Assembly: GCF_019393635.1 (NCBI RefSeq)
Contig: NC_057863.1
Location: forward strand, 3,146,001-3,210,000
From: Dromiciops gliroides
Lineage: Eukaryota > Chordata > Mammalia > Microbiotheria > Microbiotheriidae
DNA: 64,000 bases
Direction of reading: 5' to 3'
Positions 21,180 through 31,696 of the stretch are shown one piece after another. Numbering within the stretch: position 1 is the first letter of the stretch; each line of letters starts with the position of its first letter. The position numbers were made by a program, and so were the translations under genes. The notes below the pieces were generated by a model, which saw nothing but the letters and a program-made list of their open reading frames with translations, ran no database searches and had not been told where the DNA came from.

Positions 21180-21470
21180 CCCATGTGACATAGTGGGAAA
21201 AATCCAGGGTTCACACCATCCACTGGTTGACCCCCCACCCCAGTCCTCACCTCTTCATCTGTAACAAGGGGTTAGGGGGAGGCTTAATGAAGCCCCTCCC
21301 AGCTCAAAATCTAAAAGCCTATGTGAGAGAGAACTGAATTTGAGTCTGAAGCCCTGGATTTAAGCCCTTGCTGGAGGATTGACTTTGTGACTTGGAGTGA
21401 GCTTCTCTCCCTCCACAGGTCTCAGTTTCTTCCTCTGTCAACCAAAAGGTGAGAGACGATTAAATAATCT
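21180..21470 (+). mobile_element. Two decayed MIR-type pieces
   Basis: CTCTTCATCTGTAACAAGGGG and TGACTTTGTGACTTGGAGTG then GTCTCAGTTTCTTCC are weak sense matches. Confidence 0.45.
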
Positions 21471-22064
21471 GCCCCAAAAGGCACAAAGAAGATGCCCAGA
21501 GTTTGGGGCTCATGACCAGCACCTGGTTCAGAGGCCATTTGGGGACCCCAATTCCCTGGCTGCCCCCAATACCCAGTGAAGGCTTTCCATAATCTAGTCA
21601 CATGAAGCAATAATTCCTTGAGATTCTCATCTGCAAGGACTAGTCAGAGTAGGGAGTGATCCCCTGGGAAATGTGTCAATGGTGGAAACAGGTCTATGAG
21701 CCACACACCTACAGAGAATATATTTTGATCCTTAACTCAGTGACCCAGCAATGAGGAGATGTTTGGACAAGTTTATATGGAGGAGGAGGAAATGAGATGT
21801 TTGAAGTAGGGAGGAAGAGGAAGAGAAAGGATCTATCACATGGTGGGAAGGGAGAACAATTGATTCCCCAAGGTCAAGGAGTGAGGTTCCTTCATGATTG
21901 TAGCCCCTCAGTACCAAGCATAGCATAGGGGCTTAGACTAAGGCAGAGCTCAATCAAGGCTTGAAGAAAAACAGACAAAGGACAAAATGAAAACTTGTGA
22001 CATGACCCCAAACTTCCTGATCTAGGATTTGATTGGCTCCTGGATAGCTGGAGGGTTTGGGAAA
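21471..22064. other. No recognised feature
   Basis: Unassigned DNA. Confidence 0.5.
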
Positions 22065-22434
22065 GTCAGTCAGCCAATAAGCATTTATTAAGCACCTACT
22101 GTGTACCATGTGCTAAACCCTGGGGATGCAAAGAAGAGCTCACAATTTAATGGGGGAGAAAAGTGCAAACGACTCTGAATGAAGGGGCTCTATCCAACAT
22201 AAATTAGAAACAGTCAGCAAGGGGAGGGCATTAAGATGGAGGAAGGTCAGGAAAGACTTGGTGACGGAGGTAGAGTTTGAGCTGAAGTTTGAAGGAAGCT
22301 GAGAGGTAGAGATCAGGAAAGAGAGAGCCCTGGGCATAGGGCGTGGCCAGGGTAGATATCTTGTGGGAGAGGCAGCATGGAGACCAGGGTCAGCGGGTCA
22401 CCAAGGAAGTTGGGGAAGTGGCAGGCTATGAAGG
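22065..22434 (-). mobile_element. L2-type LINE, antisense, 3' part
   Basis: It begins with the L2 3' terminus (AAGCATTTATTAAGCACCTA), then AGCTCACAATTTAATGGGG and GGCATAGGGCGTGGCCAG. It continues after the LTR at 22435-22961. Confidence 0.8.
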
Positions 22435-22961
22435 TGTAAGGGCTAAAATTCTAACTGTGATGTCTAAAATCTAACATGTGGCCCCCTTCAATGAGAAGCT
22501 TCAGCACCAGTCTTTGGGCATTAAGCATTGATTAAAGCATGCCAGGTATTAGAAAGAAGAGAACACATGGAGTTAAGAAAAAGCCTCTCTAGCCTAGAGC
22601 TCCAGCCTGTCCTCCGCCAGGAGCCTGAATCCAGGGCCAGTGCTTCAACCACAAACTGCCCTCAAACTGAGTGTGGAAGCTTTTTATAGCTCTGGAGCAG
22701 AGGCGGTCCTTACACACTGCTTCAAGCTGATTGGTTGGCATCATCCAAATCCATTGGTTCACTGGACTTGAAGGTGGTCTCCAGTTGAGTTCAAAGTCCT
22801 GAGAACAATACCTTCTTAAGGGCCAGCCAGGTGTGGTTACTATCTAATTAACTTGAAGGAGGCCAATCAGCAAAGTCAGTCACTCTCATTTAATTCAATC
22901 AGTTTAGATTCATCTCTAGGTGAGCCTTGGAGTATCGGACAAATCCCATTATTTTATCACA
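22435..22961 (-). mobile_element. Solo LTR, family A copy 2, inserted in L2
   Basis: The 527-bp element is bounded by TG...CA and flanked by a 4-bp duplication AAGG (22431-22434 and 22962-22965). Removing it rejoins the L2 phrase GGCTATG-AAGG-GCTTTGAA. On the minus strand a TATAAA (22683-22688) precedes an ATTAAA/AATAAA-type signal, giving U3-R-U5 order. A 4-bp duplication fits a class I (gamma-like) integrase. Confidence 0.88.
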
Positions 22962-24345
22962 AAGGGCTTTGAACTCCAGACAAAGCACTCTCAACTTAAT
23001 GCTGGCTGTCACAGGGAGCCACTGGAGTTTATTGAGTATAGGCATGACAGGCTCAGATCTTTGCTTTAGCAAAATCAATTTTACAGCTGCCTTGGGGATG
23101 GACTAGCTTGGGGAGAGACCGGTAAGGTAAGAGACTGGGCTATTATGATAGTCCAGTGGGGTGGGGATGGGGCCTGGACAAAAGTAGTGGCAGAGTCACA
23201 GGAGAGAGAGAAGGGATGGAAATGGAATCTTTGGCATACAAGGGAAGGGTCAAGGGTGACACCTGGATTATGAGTTCGGATGGCTGGGAGGATGGTGGAA
23301 CCCTTGATAATAATAGAGAAGTCAGGAAGAGGGGAGAGTTTGGAGGGAAATTTCCATTTTGAACATGGTGAGTTAAAGATGTCTGTGGAATAGCTGTTTG
23401 AGGTGTCCAACAGGCAGATGGAGACATGAGATTGGGGGCTGAAAAAATAGATATCTGAGAATCATCAACGTGGATGTGATCATTGAATCCATGGAAGCTC
23501 ATGAAATCACCAAGTAAAATAGTCAGAAGGTTTTAGGAGAGAGCCCTGGGGGATGACCACAATTAGCAAGTGTTACCTGGATGAAGGTCCAGTAAAGACA
23601 GCTGAAGAGGAACCAGATAGAAAAGTAGGAGGAGAACAAGGGCCGAGGGTGTCAGAAAACCTAGCAAGAAGAGAGTCTAAAGGAGAAAAGAGTGAGTCAC
23701 AGTATCAGAGGCTGCATAGAGGTCAGGAAAGATGAGATTGGACAAAAGGACTTGGCCAGTAAGAGCTCGCTGGTCACTCTGGGGAGAGGAGCTGAAGGGT
23801 GAGATGGGATGCCAGACGATAGAGATAAGGAGAGGATGAGAAGGAGGGCTTGGAGCCTCTGACTGTAGGGAAGTCTCAAGGCCTTTAGCCACAAAAGGCC
23901 TAGGGGGTGATGGTTGGTGGGGATGTACGGATCAAGTGAGGGTTTTCCAAGATGGGAGAGAGATGGATATGTTTGTAGGCAGCAAGGAAGGGGCTAGATG
24001 GAGAGGCTGGTGGTTAGCGAGGGAGTGGGGCTGACACAGAGGGCATTCTGCTGGAGAAAACAGGATGGTGTGGGACTGCTTGTGCACAGAGAAGGGTTTG
24101 CCTTGACAAGGAGAAGGACCACCACATCATGTAAGAGATGCGTGAAGGACATAGTGGCAGAAGGTATTTGGAAGCTGAGAGATGAGAAAGAAGAGAATAG
24201 AGAGATCTCGGTAATGGGGCAAGACCCTCAGCTGAGAGGCAGAGTGATAGGCAGCCTGAGGAGGGCTGAAAAGGTTTGGAAAAGCCCCTGTAGTGAGGTG
24301 AGTCTAAAATGGTGGTCTTGCTGCAGTGAGACCCCAGAGCTGGGC
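22962..24345 (-). mobile_element. L2-type LINE, antisense, reverse transcriptase part
   Basis: The reverse strand encodes the region around the catalytic motif as FHGFNDHIHVDDSQI (about 23450-23500, catalytic YADD decayed to HVDD), then PLTLPLYAKDS. The strand-reversed ATGCTGC-type segment for AAFDTVDH lies near 23700. With the left part it is the longest L2 in the window, about 1.75 kb without the LTR. Confidence 0.8.
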
Positions 24346-24520
24346 CATCCCACACCATGTCTGCATTAAATAGGAAGAAGTGAAATAACTGACAAACATC
24401 TATGTATGCAAACCCCAGATATAAAACTCTGCCAGAAGGATGAAGGGTATCCAGATGTTCAAAGGTAAGAACAACTAGAAAGCACCAAAAAAAGGATGAA
24501 TAAGTGAATGAGTGAAGAGA

Positions 24521-24645
24521 GAAGGGAAAGAAGGAAGGGAGGAAGGGAGGGAAGGAGGAAGGAAGGAAGGGTAAGAAGGAGGGAGGGAGGAAGGAGGGGA
24601 GGGAGGAAGGAAGGAAGGAAGGAGGGGAGGGAGGGAGGGAGGAAG
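24521..24645. repeat. (GGAA/GGGA)n polypurine tract
   Basis: About 125 bp is almost pure purine on the plus strand (GGAAGGAAGG and GGGAGGGAGG blocks). Mirror-symmetric polypurine of this length can form triplex DNA. Confidence 0.92.
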
Positions 24646-24879
24646 ACCTAAATCCAGAAAATCCCTTGTGAGCATAGAATCCAGACGCCCAGCCCTGGAA
24701 GAGACCTCACAGACAGAGGAGGCCAAGCGTGGCTCTCCCTCTGCAATGCTCCTCAGGGGTGACCAGCCAGCCAGGAGGTCTCCCGGGAGGGGGAGCCCAG
24801 GGCCTCTTGAGGCTGCCCAGGCTGCTGAGGTAGCTCTCATGCTTAGGGGGGTTTCCTCCTCAGCAGCTCCCCAATGCAC

Positions 24880-25175
24880 CTGCTGCTGCTGCTGCCCTCT
24901 GGGGCACCCTTCAGAACCTTGAGGACAGCCATCTTGTCTTCCCTGGACCTTCTCATCAGGTTAAGGACCCTCACTTCCTCCCACCAATCCTTCTACATCA
25001 TGGCCTCCGGGCTTCTCCCTTTCCTGGACACCCCCAGTTTATCAGGGTCCCTCCTAATCCATGGGCCCCAGACCCAGGTACCTTTCTCCTGCCATACTCT
25101 GAGTAGGGCAGAGCCCAACGGGCTCATCTCCTCCTTCACCTGGGACCCTCTGCTGCTGAAGAACATTGTATTTGG
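24880..25175 (-). mobile_element. CR1/L3-type LINE, antisense
   Basis: ACATCATGGCCTCCGGGCTT and GACACCCCCAGTTTATCAGG correspond to the reversed L3 phrases for ATATGGCCTC...GGACACTCTCCAGCTTGTC. Confidence 0.6.
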
Positions 25176-25345
25176 AATAAAGAGGCCCTGGCTTAAAAGC
25201 TGGTCCTGTTCCCAATAGTCTGAGAGAACTTAGGCAAGTGGCCTGACCTCTCTAGGCCTGCTTTGTCCTCTGCAAAGGGAGGAGTGGATTTAGTGGGCTC
25301 CGAGGTCCCCTCCTCCTGCAGATCTAGGATCCTGTGACTGACTGG
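25175..25345 (+). mobile_element. MIR-type SINE, decayed
   Basis: TTAGGCAAGTGGCCTGACC and TCTCTAGGCCTGCTTTGTCC match the MIR core and its downstream part. Confidence 0.5.
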
Positions 25346-25384
25346 CTCATGGGGGATGATCAGGAGAGAAAAGAGACCAGAGGC

Positions 25385-25757
25385 GAAGACACCCACGAAT
25401 GGTCATTGCCACAGTCCAGGTGAGAGGCGATGAGGGCTCTGGGAGGAGAGAGGAGGGAACAGATGGGAGAGACACGGTGGAGACAGAAACAGCAAGGTTT
25501 GACTCTGGGCTCAAGGAGAGGGAGTCCCGAGGAAAGCTCCAAGGTCATGACCCTGGATGACAGCAAGGATGGCAGGAAGATGGTGGGAATAGAGAAGTCT
25601 GAAGGACGTGTGCACTGGGCTCCATTGTGGATATACTGAGCCTGAGATATCCCCAGCCATCCAGTGGCGGGAGATGGAGAGGTTAGATCTCGGGAGCCAC
25701 AGGACAAAAATGTATGGGAGATGGCAGGGGGGTGGGGGGGATCAAGAAATAATGCAT
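25385..25757 (-). mobile_element. L2-type LINE fragment, antisense
   Basis: The reverse strand reads ALIASHLDCGN (25405-25440) like the L2 segment after the reverse transcriptase, then more decayed L2 up to the SINE at 25758. Confidence 0.6.
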
Positions 25758-25921
25758 TGGGGCCACTAGGTGGCTTAGTGGATAGAGCACGGGCTCTAGA
25801 GTCAGGAGGACCTGAGTTCAAATGCAACCTCGGACACTTAATGCTTACTAGCTGTGTGATCCTGGGCAAGTCACTTAACCCCAATTGCCTTACCAAAAGA
25901 AAAAAAGAAGAAGAAGAAGAA
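25758..25921 (+). mobile_element. tRNA-derived SINE with (AAG)n tail
   Basis: Sense copy from GGGGCCACTAGGTGG to an (AAG)n tail; flanks AATAATGCATTG and ACTAATGCATCG. Confidence 0.9.
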
Positions 25922-25999
25922 CTAATGCATCGATCTCTGTCCTGAGTGTCATTTACAGACCTCTTCACTTTCAGTCAATCATCTCTGATCTTCATTCAC

Positions 26000-26215
26000 T
26001 CACTCACTCACTCATCTAACGAGCATTTATTAAGCACTTGCTTTGGTGAGCAATATGTTTAACACAGTTTCTAGTAATAGGAGGTGCTTAATAAATGCCT
26101 GTTGACTTGTGCCAGGCACTAGGGATACAGAAATCAAAATGAAACATCCCCTGCCTCAAGGGGCTTACATTCTGCTGGGGTGAAAACACTGAGTAAACAC
26201 AAATCCCTCTGCGGT
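26000..26215 (-). mobile_element. L2/MIR3-type 3' end, antisense
   Basis: GAGCATTTATTAAGCACTTG, GCCAGGCACTAGGGATACAG and AAGGGGCTTACATTCTGC are reversed L2 3' terminal text. An inner sense-oriented end (GTGCTTAATAAATGCCTG) shows two ends abutting. Confidence 0.65.
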
Positions 26216-27229
26216 GTTATTTCACAGAGGCACCAGAAGCCAGGGGGTTACTTTTCCCATTTTGGATAAAGACACTTTTAAAGAACTTCCCCTTTAGATA
26301 AAGAACTCTCAGGCAAAGAAACTGAGGCCAGGATGAGTTAGGCCGAGGACAGTATCACAAGACCACCTCTGGTTCACCCACCAGCTAGTGTCTCCTCTAT
26401 CCCACACTCCAGTCTGTCAGAGAAAGGAGTCATAGACCCAGAGGACGTTAAGGCACCTTTATGGTGCAGGTGAGGGCACAGAGGGCCTTCTGAGCTGTCT
26501 CTGGGGAAGCCTGGGGTGTACAAAGTCAGGGCTGATGTAACCCGGGCTGGCAGAGAATGCGTGACACAGGATAAACTCTCCTGTAATTCCCAGGCTGTCG
26601 GTGCCCAAGTCTGGAATGTGAACAGCCCATCTCCAAGGAGCAGCCCCTGTGGACTGCCACTCCAGAAACGAGAAACAGGAAGCGAAACCAGGTCCCGAAG
26701 CTGTCACCACCTTAGGCACGTGGAGCCAGTTCTGTGGCCAGGCCCACACCCTCCTGTTGTCACATCCATGCTGGCTCCACAAGACTCTGGCCTCACTCAC
26801 ACATCCCTCCCCTTGTGGCTGACCTCCCCCAGGGCTTTCCTGTTCCTGGGCCATGTTTGCTCCATGCCCACATGGCAGGGGGAGCCCCAAAATGAGAGAT
26901 CAAGGCTGATTGCCCAACCCTGGGCTCCTCCAGAAATGTCCAAAGCCGCCAAGGCAGCAGGAAAAGGAGGCTTCCAGCTTCCAGGAGGGGCCGGCCTCCT
27001 GCCATCCTCAAGAACCAAAAATATATTGGGAAAGAATGAAGGATGACTCATTCGGCTCGGTGTCTCACAGAAATCAGCACCCGCTGATGACGATTGATTG
27101 ACTGCTAACACCTTTAGAAGGGCCTCTGGTCTAGACAGGCCTCATTTCATGCACCAGACGCCCCTGAAAGGCTTCATTAGAATCTGTGTGAAGCCACTTT
27201 TATTCTAAAGCCAACCAGGGCTGGGTTTG
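26216..27229. other. Unassigned DNA
   Basis: A weak MIR-like piece lies near 26310-26370. A plus-strand frame of 176 codons (26516-27046) and antisense frames overlap, but none looks like a known protein. Confidence 0.5.
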
Positions 27230-27369
27230 AGCTTACCCTTTCACCCTCTGACCTCCACCCAAACTGCTCTACTCCCTGCTCCCCAATCTTGTCATTCCAC
27301 CAGCCCCACCCTTGTGCTTCTGCACAGGCAGTCCTCACGCCAGAAAGACCTCCTGCCTCACCTTCTTTT

Positions 27370-27478
27370 TTTTAATGCAAAATCTATTTCTACATTAGCC
27401 ACATTGCAAAAAGGGGGATATGAAAAATAAAGAAAGTGGAAAACAATCTGCTTCAGTCTGCACTCAGAGTTCCTCAGT

Positions 27479-27536
<58 letters not shown>

Positions 27537-27655
27537 GGTTGATCGATAGCCTTTTTCATCATAAGTCCTTTGGAATTATTGGCCCTTGGATCATTGTCTT
27601 GATCAGAGTAGCTGAGACTTTCACAGTTGAACATCACTACAATGTTTTGTTTTAT
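27370..27655 (-). mobile_element. L1 LINE 3' end piece, antisense
   Basis: It shares CTGCTTCAGTCTGCACTCAG and TTTCACAGTTGAACATCAC with other L1 ends here. A (TC)n microsatellite (27484-27534) interrupts it. Confidence 0.7.
27484..27534. repeat. (TC)n microsatellite
   Basis: About 25 uninterrupted TC units inside an antisense L1 end. Confidence 0.95.
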
Positions 27656-28201
27656 CATAAAAATATTTTGTTATTTTCTAGTTACATGTAAAGATAATTT
27701 TCAACATTTGTTTTTATACGATTTCTAGTTCCAAATTTTTCTCCCTTCCTCCCTTCCCTCCCCCCTCCCCAAGACAGCAAGTAATCTGATATAGTTTATA
27801 CATGTACAATCACATTAAACATGTTTCTGCATTAGTCATGTTGTGAAAGAAGAGTCAGAACACAAGGGAAAAACCTCAGAAAAGAAAAAACAAAAACAAA
27901 AAAAGTAGAGACAGTATGGTTCAATCTGCATCTATATTCCACAGTTCTTTTTTTCTGGATTTGGAGAGCATTTGCCATCATGAGTCCTTTGGAATTATCT
28001 TGGACCATTGTATTGCTGAGAAGAATTAAGTAAGTCCATCACAGTTGATCATCACACGATGTTGTTGATACTGTGTACAATGTTCTACTAGTTCTGCTCA
28101 TCTCAGCATCAGTCCACTGAAGTCTTTCCAGGTTTTTCTGAAATCTGCCTGCTCATCTTTTCTTACAGCACAATAGTATTCCATTACATTCACATACCAC
28201 A

Positions 28202-28356
28202 GGGGCAGCTAGGTGGCGCGGTGGATAGATCATGGGTCCTGGATTCAGGAGGACCTGAGTTCAAATCCAGCCTCAGACATTTGTCACTTACTAGCTGTGT
28301 GACCTTGGGCAAGTCACTTAACCCCAATTGCCTCACCAAAAACAAAACAAAGCAAA
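28202..28356 (+). mobile_element. tRNA-derived SINE inserted in L1
   Basis: Full sense copy with an (AAAAC)n tail; flanks ACATTCACATACCAC and ACATTCATATTCCAC are the L1 target duplication. Confidence 0.92.
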
Positions 28357-28695
28357 ACATTCATATTCCACAACTTGTTTAGCCATTTCACAATTGAAGG
28401 GCATCCCTTCAATTTCCAATTCTTTGCCACCACAAAAAGAGCAGCTATAAATATTTTGTACATGTGGGTCCTTTTCCCTTTTCCATGATCTCTTTGGGAT
28501 ACAGACCTAATAGTGCTATTGTTGGGTCAAAGAGTATGCACAGTTTTATAGCTCTTTGAGCATAGCTCCAAATTGTTCTCCAGAATGGAGAACACCAACA
28601 ATGCATTAGTGTTCCGATTTTTCCACAGCTGCTTCTCCAACATTTATTATTTTCCTTTGTTTTGTCATATTAGTCAATCTGATAGGTGTGAGGTA

Positions 28696-28857
28696 GGGGC
28701 AGCTAGGTGGCACAGTGGATAGAGCACCGGCCCTGGAGTCAGGAGTACCTGAGTTCAAATCCGACCTCAGACACTTAACACTTACTAGTTGTGTGACCCT
28801 GGGAAAGTCACTTAACCCCAATTGCCTCACTAAAAAAAAAAATTAAAAAAAATAAAT
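28696..28857 (+). mobile_element. tRNA-derived SINE inserted in L1
   Basis: Full sense copy; the flanks GATAGGTGTGAGGTA and GATAGGTATAAGGTG are duplicated L1 sequence. Confidence 0.92.
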
Positions 28858-28887
28858 GATAGGTATAAGGTGGTACCTCAGAGTTGG

Positions 28888-29051
28888 GGTTGTTTTTTTT
28901 TTTTTGGTTTTTTTTTGGTGAGGCAATTGGGATTAAGTGACTTACCCAGGGTCACACAGCTAGTAAGTGTCAAGTGTCTGAGGCTGGATTTGAACTCAGG
29001 TCCTCCTGAATCCAGGGCTGGTGCTTTATCCACTGAGCCATCTAGCCGCCT
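28888..29051 (-). mobile_element. tRNA-derived SINE between two L1 pieces
   Basis: Reversed copy; the tRNA-like end reads CATCTAGCCGCCTCCC. It sits 30 bp after the SINE at 28696. Confidence 0.88.
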
Positions 29052-29330
29052 CCCTGCTCATCACTTCTTATAGCATCCTCACAATAGTATTCCCTCACAA
29101 TCATACACTACAACTTGTTCATCCATTCCCTAATAAATGGGCATCCCCATAATTTCTAATCTTTGCCACCACAAAAGAGAGCTGCTATAGATACCTTTGT
29201 CCTTGTCCTTTTCCTTTGATCTTCTGAGAACCACTTGTTAATGTCCCTTGGCCATTTGTCAGTTGGGAAATGGCTCTTATTTTTATAAGTTTCTGCTGCA
29301 CTTTCACTTTTTAGAATTCTTTGTTTCCTT
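29052..29330 (-). mobile_element. L1 LINE piece, antisense
   Basis: CATCACTTCTTATAGCATCC, ACTACAACTTGTTCATCC and GCCATTTGTCAGTTGGG repeat the section of L1 also seen near 28150-28450, so this is a separate or rearranged copy. Confidence 0.7.
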
Positions 29331-29515
29331 TGAGCTGAGCCCCCCTGCATTTCCTGTAGGAATCTATCCCTGATCCCCTCCATGTAGTGATCTCTGCCTC
29401 CTCAGATCACTTATGATTATTTATTTGTCCCATAGAACGTGAGCTTCCTGAAGGCAGGGGCTGTCTTGCATCCTGGTTTTTGTATATTCTAACCCTTTAG
29501 CCCAGTACCTGACAG
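29330..29515 (+). mobile_element. L2 3' end, sense
   Basis: AGAACGTGAGCTTCCTGAAG and GGCAGGGGCTGTCTTGC are L2 3' UTR phrases. Confidence 0.55.
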
Positions 29516-29519
29516 GCAG

Positions 29520-29640
29520 AATCCCAGGACCATAGATGCAGAACTGGGAGGGACCTCAGAAGCAGCAAAGTCCTCCCCAATCCTTTTAGAAAGGAGGAAA
29601 CTGAGGCCTAAGGTGACAAGGTGGTAGGAAAGTGCTTAAT
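29520..29640 (-). mobile_element. MIR-type fragment
   Basis: CATAGATGCAGAACTGGGAG, GACCTCAGAAG and AGGAGGAAACTGAGGCC. Confidence 0.5.
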
Positions 29641-29789
29641 TAGGGCTTGCTGATTGATCTCTTTCACAGTAGAAGGTAAATTCCTTGTGGTCAAGGACTA
29701 TTTTCTTATTGTCCATTAGCCTCAAGACTAGGACAGAGCATTGCAAATTATTTCAGTATTGTGGGAACCTCCTGGTATGAAAACTGATT

Positions 29790-30490
29790 ATCTTGCAATA
29801 ATCTCTCTGCTGACCTCCAATCTCAAATCTCCAACTTCCTCTCAGATGTCTCAAAGGGGATGGAGATATTCTGCTCAACAGGTCCAGACCTGAACTCATT
29901 CTCCATTCCCCTCATCATCATTTTTTTATGGTAAACTACATTTATATAGTACTTTAAAGAAAGATTTCCTTACAATAAACCCATGAGGTTGATTATTGCA
30001 ACAATAATAGATAACATTTTTAAAAAATTTTAGCGAGGCAATTGGGGTTAAGTGACTTGCCTAAGGTCACACAGCTAGTAAGTATTAAGTATCTGAGGCC
30101 AGATTTGAACTCAGGTCTTCCTGACTCCAGAGTCAGTGCTCTATCACCTAGCTGCCCCAACAGATAACATTTATATAGTACCTTATACCTGACACAGAAT
30201 TTTCTTCCCAATAGCCCAGCAAAGTAAGTACCATATGTTTTATCATCATCATCAACCAATCATCACATTCTCTATCCCCCGAACCCTCATGCCATCTTCC
30301 CTTTTACTATAGAGGGCACGCGCATCCTCCCAGTCCCTCAGGCTCCCCACCTAGGAGTCACCCTGGACTCCTCATTACTTTCACCCCCCACACACACATC
30401 CAACATAGTGCTAAGGCCAAAGTTGATTCTACCTTTAAAACATCTGTTCAATATTCTCCTCCATACTAGTACAGGTCCTTCTCACCTCAC
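29790..30490 (+). mobile_element. L2-type LINE fragments, sense, split by a SINE-bearing block
   Basis: L2-like text (CCAATCTCAAATCTCCAAC, CCTGAACTCATTCTCC) lies at 29790-29930. It resumes at about 30260 with CCTCATGCCATCTTCCC and ACCTAGGAGTCACCCTGGAC. Between them is a short MIR3-like block holding the SINE at 30020. Confidence 0.6.
30020..30158 (-). mobile_element. tRNA-derived SINE with TSD
   Basis: Reversed copy ending CACCTAGCTGCCCC; AGATAACATTT is duplicated at 30009 and 30162. Confidence 0.9.
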
Positions 30491-30554
30491 ACCTGGGGAA
30501 GGAGGAGCTTGGGACCAGAGGCCACCACTCTGCCCTCCTCAGAGAAAGGGATGC

Positions 30555-31340
30555 TTGGCTAGAGGTAGATCTATCTGCTCCCTCAAATATCGTTAGTCTT
30601 GGGGATGTGATCAGATTCAAGCTAACTCTGATTGATTTATCATTTTGGGGGGCCCAAGGTCTCTATTCAAGTCTTGACCCCTTTCTGATCAAAACCCAGT
30701 TCCACAATGAGCATATATAGCAAATAGTAAAGAAGCCCATTTATAGATGTTGTAGCAAAAGAGAAATCAGAGAAGGTAAGTAGGAGAAGGAATGTTAGAT
30801 CACAAAAGGGAAGGAGCTCTCCCACTGTGAGCCAAGGTAACTCAGCTCTACTAAGAGAAAGAGACAGATACAGAGACAGATACAGAAATAAACAGAGACA
30901 GACAGAAAAGAGAGACATAGAGAGACAGATATAGAGACAGACAGACAGAGAGGACAGAGAGCAAAGAGAGACAGAGAGCTGGATCTCAAACGAGGGGAAA
31001 CTCCCCACAGTGTCTAGTGAGTGACTGAGGATACAGAAATGTGGTGGGGACTGCCGGCTCCTTGTGTCTCCCCATAAGCCTGAAGAGGGGTTGCCCCTTC
31101 TTCCCCGATTTGTCGTGAGGAAGAGTTGAAGTTTGACCAGTCCTAAAGGCGCCTGGCCCAGAAAAATCCCCAAAGGGCCTGAAGAAGGCAGGTGCTCTCC
31201 CAAGTGCTCCTCATACAAGGCAGAACAGTCACGTCCACCAACAAGGAGAAAGTCCCACACCTGGGCTTTGGCCCAGGGCTTACCCAATACTGATTGACCA
31301 AATGAGTGAGTAGGAATCCTTCCACCTAAGGAGACCATCT
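30555..31340. repeat. Unclassified dispersed repeat, copy 1
   Basis: The start (TCTGCTCCCTCAAATAT, GTTAGTCTTGGGGA) and the AGCAAATAG...GAGCTCTCCCACTG section are shared, in the same orientation and order, with 41400-41880. A GACAGA-rich simple repeat (30850-30980) has expanded inside this copy. It could be retroviral in origin, but LTR termini are not evident. Confidence 0.55.
30850..30980. repeat. (GACAGA)n-type simple repeat
   Basis: Imperfect purine-rich GACAGA/GAGACAGATA units over about 130 bp. Confidence 0.85.
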
Positions 31341-31528
31341 TGAGGGGTTTCCTGGGGCCCCCAGAGGTAAATCATCACCTTGTCCCATGTCAGCTACTGT
31401 CATTCTTTCTCGGGTGTCTTGTCTGCACCTGGTTGTCATTGCCCCCATTAGAGTGGAACCTGACTGAGAGCAGACACTGTCTTTTGCCTTTTTTTGTAGC
31501 CAGGTACACAATAGGTGCTTATTAAATG

Positions 31529-31532
<4 letters not shown>

Positions 31533-31559
<27 letters not shown>

Positions 31560-31696
31560 TAGTGAGGCAATTGGGGTTAAGTGACTTGCCCAGGGTCACA
31601 CAGCTAGTAAGTATTAGGTGTCTGAGGCCGGATTTGAACTCAGGTACTCCTGACTCCAGGGCCAGTGCTCTATCCACTGAGCCATCTATCTGCCCC
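31533..31696 (-). mobile_element. tRNA-derived SINE with TSD and (GTTTT)n tail
   Basis: Reversed copy; TATTAAATGTTTT is duplicated at 31520 and 31697. The target is an L2 3' end. Confidence 0.93.

Larger units (their letters stand above)
27656..28887 (-). mobile_element. L1 LINE 3' portion, antisense, with two SINE insertions
   Basis: It starts with a (T/A)-rich 3' end (TTCCAAATTTTTCTCCCTTC) and continues TACAATGTTCTACTAGTTCT, AATTTCCAATTCTTTGCCAC and GATAGGTGTGAGGT. SINEs at 28202 and 28696 interrupt it, each with L1-derived target duplications. Confidence 0.8.

Noticed and set aside
26516-27046. Plus-strand frame of 176 codons
   Set aside because: No recognisable domain, no supporting splice or promoter context, and overlapping frames on the other strand are similarly long.
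30667-31338. Minus-strand frame of 223 codons
   Set aside because: It crosses a GACAGA-rich simple repeat and an unclassified dispersed repeat shared with 41.4 kb. No protein pattern.
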